From positions 1 through 35,045 of the forward strand of contig JAJTDQ010000105.1 of NCBI GenBank assembly GCA_021300505.1: a DNA stretch of 35,045 nt. Reading direction: 5' to 3'. A model generated the notes under the pieces. The model worked only from the letters and a program-made list of their open reading frames with translations, had not been told where the DNA came from and made no database searches. Source of the DNA: Cryomorphaceae bacterium. Lineage in GTDB: Bacteria > Bacteroidota > Bacteroidia > Flavobacteriales_D > Crocinitomicaceae. The position numbers and the translations under genes were made by a program. Positions within the stretch are counted from its first letter, which is position 1. Every line of letters begins with the position of its first letter. This document shows, piece by piece, positions 33,307 through 35,045 of this stretch.

Positions 33307-33773
33307 TGAAACAGAATAGTTGGATAACCATGTTTGTTTTTGCGCTTGGACTTTCTCTCATGTATGCTTGTGGAGGAGGTTTGAATGAAGATGAAGAAGG
33401 AAAAGTAGGCCGTGTGGAATTGAAAAGTCGAATCAAAGAAATGGAAGATTCGATTCGTGATTTACAGGCAAGTTTGCCACAAACCAAGACCATCCCTAAT
33501 CTCACTCATTTTGAGTTAATTAACCGATTGTTGGATTATTACCATGCCTATCCAGAGGATGATTATGCAGCCGAATGTTTGGATAAAGTGCACATGAAGT
33601 ATGCGGGATTGAACATTTTGACACGTGCCGTTCAGTATGCGGACACCTTGCTTCAGAAATACCCGAATTACATCAATCGTGCGATGGTACTCGAAAGATT
33701 CCGTTTGCGTCACCTCGACTTGACATTTGAAGAGTTTATCGACTATCAAATGAATGAGATTTCGAAACGTTAA
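33303..33773 (+). CDS. lipoprotein with helical-repeat/coiled-coil character, probably shortened
   Basis: Lipoprotein with lipobox cysteine C23 (LSLMYAC). A charged helical stretch (VELKSRIKEMEDSIRDLQAS) is followed by TPR-like helices (FELINRLLDYYHAYPEDDYA, AGLNILTRAVQYADTLLQKY). The end, RHLDLTFEEFIDYQMNEI, is the conserved ending of the small Bacteroidota lipoprotein family that often follows def. In relatives, as recalled, about 35-40 residues separate NRAMVLE from this tail; here they join directly near 33693-33700, in frame. It is coupled to def by an ATGA overlap. No function is known for the family. Confidence 0.7.
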   Translation: MMKQNSWITMFVFALGLSLMYACGGGLNEDEEGKVGRVELKSRIKEMEDSIRDLQASLPQTKTIPNLTHFELINRLLDYYHAYPEDDYAAECLDKVHMKYAGLNILTRAVQYADTLLQKYPNYINRAMVLERFRLRHLDLTFEEFIDYQMNEISKR

Positions 33774-33803
33774 TTGTCGCTGTTAACGATGTGTTAAAAA
33801 TAA

Positions 33804-33832
33804 TTTGAGCGGCTTTTACAAAGGTATATTTG
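33804..33832 (+). promoter_or_regulatory. promoter for the DUF1573 gene (TTTG, 17 bp, TATATTTG)
   Basis: Best promoter in the window: an exact TTTG -33 box (33804-33807) and an exact TAnnTTTG -7 box (33825-33832), 17 bases apart, followed by an A-rich 30-base leader. Confidence 0.8.
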
Positions 33833-33862
33833 ACTCTATTAAGAAACTAAAAAAAAAAGATC

Positions 33863-34306
33863 ATGAAAAAAGCACTTTTATCTCTTGTAGTCTTGTTTGT
33901 TGCCTCTGTTGCGATGAACACTGCTGTTGCTCAACTTGAAACTGGAGCAAAAATCGAATTTACAAAAGACACACACGACTATGGTACTGTGAAATACGGT
34001 GCTGACGGAACATGTACGTTTGAGTTCAAAAACACAGGAAACGAACCATTGATTATCTCGACGGCAAAAGGATCTTGTGGATGTACAGTTCCAGAATGGC
34101 CGAAAGAACCAATTGCACCAGGAGCAAAAGGAACAATCACGGTAAAATATGATACTAAGCGTCCAGGCGCAATCAACAAAAGCGTGACGATTACTTCAAA
34201 TGCAGTAAATGAGCCAACGAAGGTGATTCGCATTAAAGGTAACGTTCTTCCTGCGCCTGAAAGTGGCACACCAGTGAACAACTCTGGAGCACCAACAAAC
34301 AATTAA
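33863..34306 (+). CDS. DUF1573 (Ig-like) secreted protein
   Basis: The signal peptide (MKKALLSLVVLFVASVAMN through AVAQ) is followed by one DUF1573 Ig-like beta-sandwich: HDYGTVKYGADGTCTFEFKN, the conserved SCGCTVPEWP, and PGAKGTITVKYDTKRPGAIN. It is a small exported protein of unknown role, common in Bacteroidota, often highly expressed. The C-terminus is a short P/N/S-rich tail. At 147 residues it is full length. It has the strongest promoter in the window and a terminator 39 bases after the stop, so it is a single-gene unit. Confidence 0.92.
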   Translation: MKKALLSLVVLFVASVAMNTAVAQLETGAKIEFTKDTHDYGTVKYGADGTCTFEFKNTGNEPLIISTAKGSCGCTVPEWPKEPIAPGAKGTITVKYDTKRPGAINKSVTITSNAVNEPTKVIRIKGNVLPAPESGTPVNNSGAPTNN

Positions 34307-34344
34307 TTCGGAAAGGCGTTTCTTCGCTGACTACATACATTTTG

Positions 34345-34388
34345 AATTCCGCCTTCAGCTTACGTTGAACGGCGGAATTTCTTTTTTA
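34345..34388 (+). terminator. intrinsic terminator of the DUF1573 gene
   Basis: AATTCCGCC (34345-34353) pairs with GGCGGAATT (34371-34379); a smaller inner TTCA/TGAA stem may form in the loop. A T-rich run follows. Confidence 0.8.
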
Positions 34389-34498
34389 TGGTTCTAGAAA
34401 AGAGCATTCAACACCCCAAAAAGTTTCCGCCTGTTGATATTTTTTAGGTTAGATTTCATGACCTTATTCGTACATTTAATCGCTAACTGCAGATTTTC

Positions 34499-35045
34499 AT
34501 GTACATCATATTCGATACCGAGACAACAGGACTTCCGAGAGATTGGAAGGCCCCCATTTCTGATACGTCAAACTGGCCACGCGTCGTGCAAATTGCATGG
34601 CAAATTCATGACGAAATGGGGCGTTTGGTCGAACAAAAGGATTATTTAATTCGTCCAGAAGGTTTTGATGTTCCGTATGATGCCGAAAATATTCACGGGA
34701 TCTCCACAGAATTGGCAACAGCCTATGGTGAATCACTAAAGGTTGTGCTAGAAGCTTTCAACAAGGCCCTTTCCATTTCAAAATTTGTTGTTGGACAAAA
34801 TGTAGGCTTCGACCGCAACGTGCTTGGCTGCGAGTTTATTCGCTGTGGGATGGATTCTCCAATGCTCGATATGCCCGTCTTGGACACATGTACCGAGCGA
34901 ACAGCAGAGATGTGTCAAATAGCTGGAGGACGTTACGGTAAGTTCAAATTGCCAACACTTACCGAGCTTCATGATTTCCTTTTCAATCAACCTTTTGCAG
35001 AGGCCCACAATGCAACAGCAGATGTGGAGGCAACGACGCGTTGCT
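34499..35045 (+). CDS. dnaE: DNA polymerase III alpha subunit with N-terminal exonuclease domain (5' part only)
   Basis: The frame opens at ATG 34499 and runs off the window (182 codons seen). It is a DEDDh 3'-5' exonuclease: FDTETTG at residues 5-11 gives the first Asp and Glu, GQNVGFDRN the next Asp, and EAHNATADVEATT the His/Asp. The overall sequence (IHDEMGRLVEQKDYLIRPEG, NIHGISTELA, KLPTLTELHDFLF) fits the exonuclease that Bacteroidota fuse to the front of DnaE, as in PolC, rather than a free DnaQ. The polymerase part is outside the window, so a stand-alone exonuclease is not excluded. The upstream TACATTTA (34470-34477) is one mismatch from a -7 box. No lesion in the visible part. Confidence 0.8.
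   Translation, partial: MYIIFDTETTGLPRDWKAPISDTSNWPRVVQIAWQIHDEMGRLVEQKDYLIRPEGFDVPYDAENIHGISTELATAYGESLKVVLEAFNKALSISKFVVGQNVGFDRNVLGCEFIRCGMDSPMLDMPVLDTCTERTAEMCQIAGGRYGKFKLPTLTELHDFLFNQPFAEAHNATADVEATTRC

Noticed and set aside
1-35045. tRNA, rRNA, riboswitch, prophage or insertion sequence
   Set aside because: No cloverleaf, rRNA core, transposase or integrase sequence, or terminal inverted repeats were seen on either strand.

Overview
The window looks like the chromosome of a Bacteroidota bacterium, most likely a Flavobacteriales/Crocinitomicaceae-type marine or freshwater organism. The reasons are a short primary sigma factor without region 1.1, many TAnnTTTG-type promoter elements in place of sigma-70 -10/-35 boxes, A-rich leaders without clear Shine-Dalgarno sites, a type IX secretion (T9SS) sorting domain, DUF4249, DUF5689 and DUF1573 proteins, a patatin-barrel fusion, and a DnaE that begins with an exonuclease domain. 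No tRNA, rRNA, CRISPR array, prophage or insertion sequence was recognised.

Layout. 1-6336: RsmI-like methyltransferase (frameshifted) with a low-molecular-weight phosphatase, the primary sigma factor, then convergent priA, a DUF4249 lipoprotein and a two-domain VOC protein. 6375-11540: patatin-type outer membrane protein, THUMP methyltransferase, citrate synthase. 11668-13671: S9/DPP-IV-like peptidase. 13785-22382: two divergent operons that together look like an extracellular nucleic-acid or nucleotide scavenging locus. The minus-strand side holds a TonB-dependent receptor, a DUF5689 lipoprotein and a T9SS choice-of-anchor-J protein. The plus-strand side holds two endonuclease/exonuclease/phosphatase (EEP) proteins and a 5'-nucleotidase split into two genes in swapped order. 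22427-24834: small barrel protein and dihydrolipoyl dehydrogenase. 24892-31010: tetR-tolC-hlyD-RND efflux operon with a palindromic operator at its head. 31341-35045: dapD diverging from ruvX, then def with a lipoprotein, a DUF1573 protein, and the start of dnaE.

The most striking feature is that about ten conserved genes appear to have lost internal pieces. Lesions range from a 1- or 4-base frameshift (rsmI) and a 9-base in-frame loss (citrate synthase) to losses of tens of codons (S9 peptidase, TonB receptor, both EEP genes, 5'-nucleotidase C domain, RND permease, a lipoprotein, priA C-terminus). Several remove catalytic motifs. They are spread evenly through housekeeping and accessory genes, and all look like losses. 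This points either to an assembly/consensus problem or to genuine deletion-driven decay, and the sequence alone cannot separate the two. The judgements rest on remembered family architecture, not on alignments.

A second theme is a family of modular intergenic repeats (7-bp ATTACGA-like arrays, a 14-bp tandem unit, a 110-bp direct repeat and shared longer words). These lie directly downstream of three stop codons, near 9.9, 23.2 and 31.3 kb.
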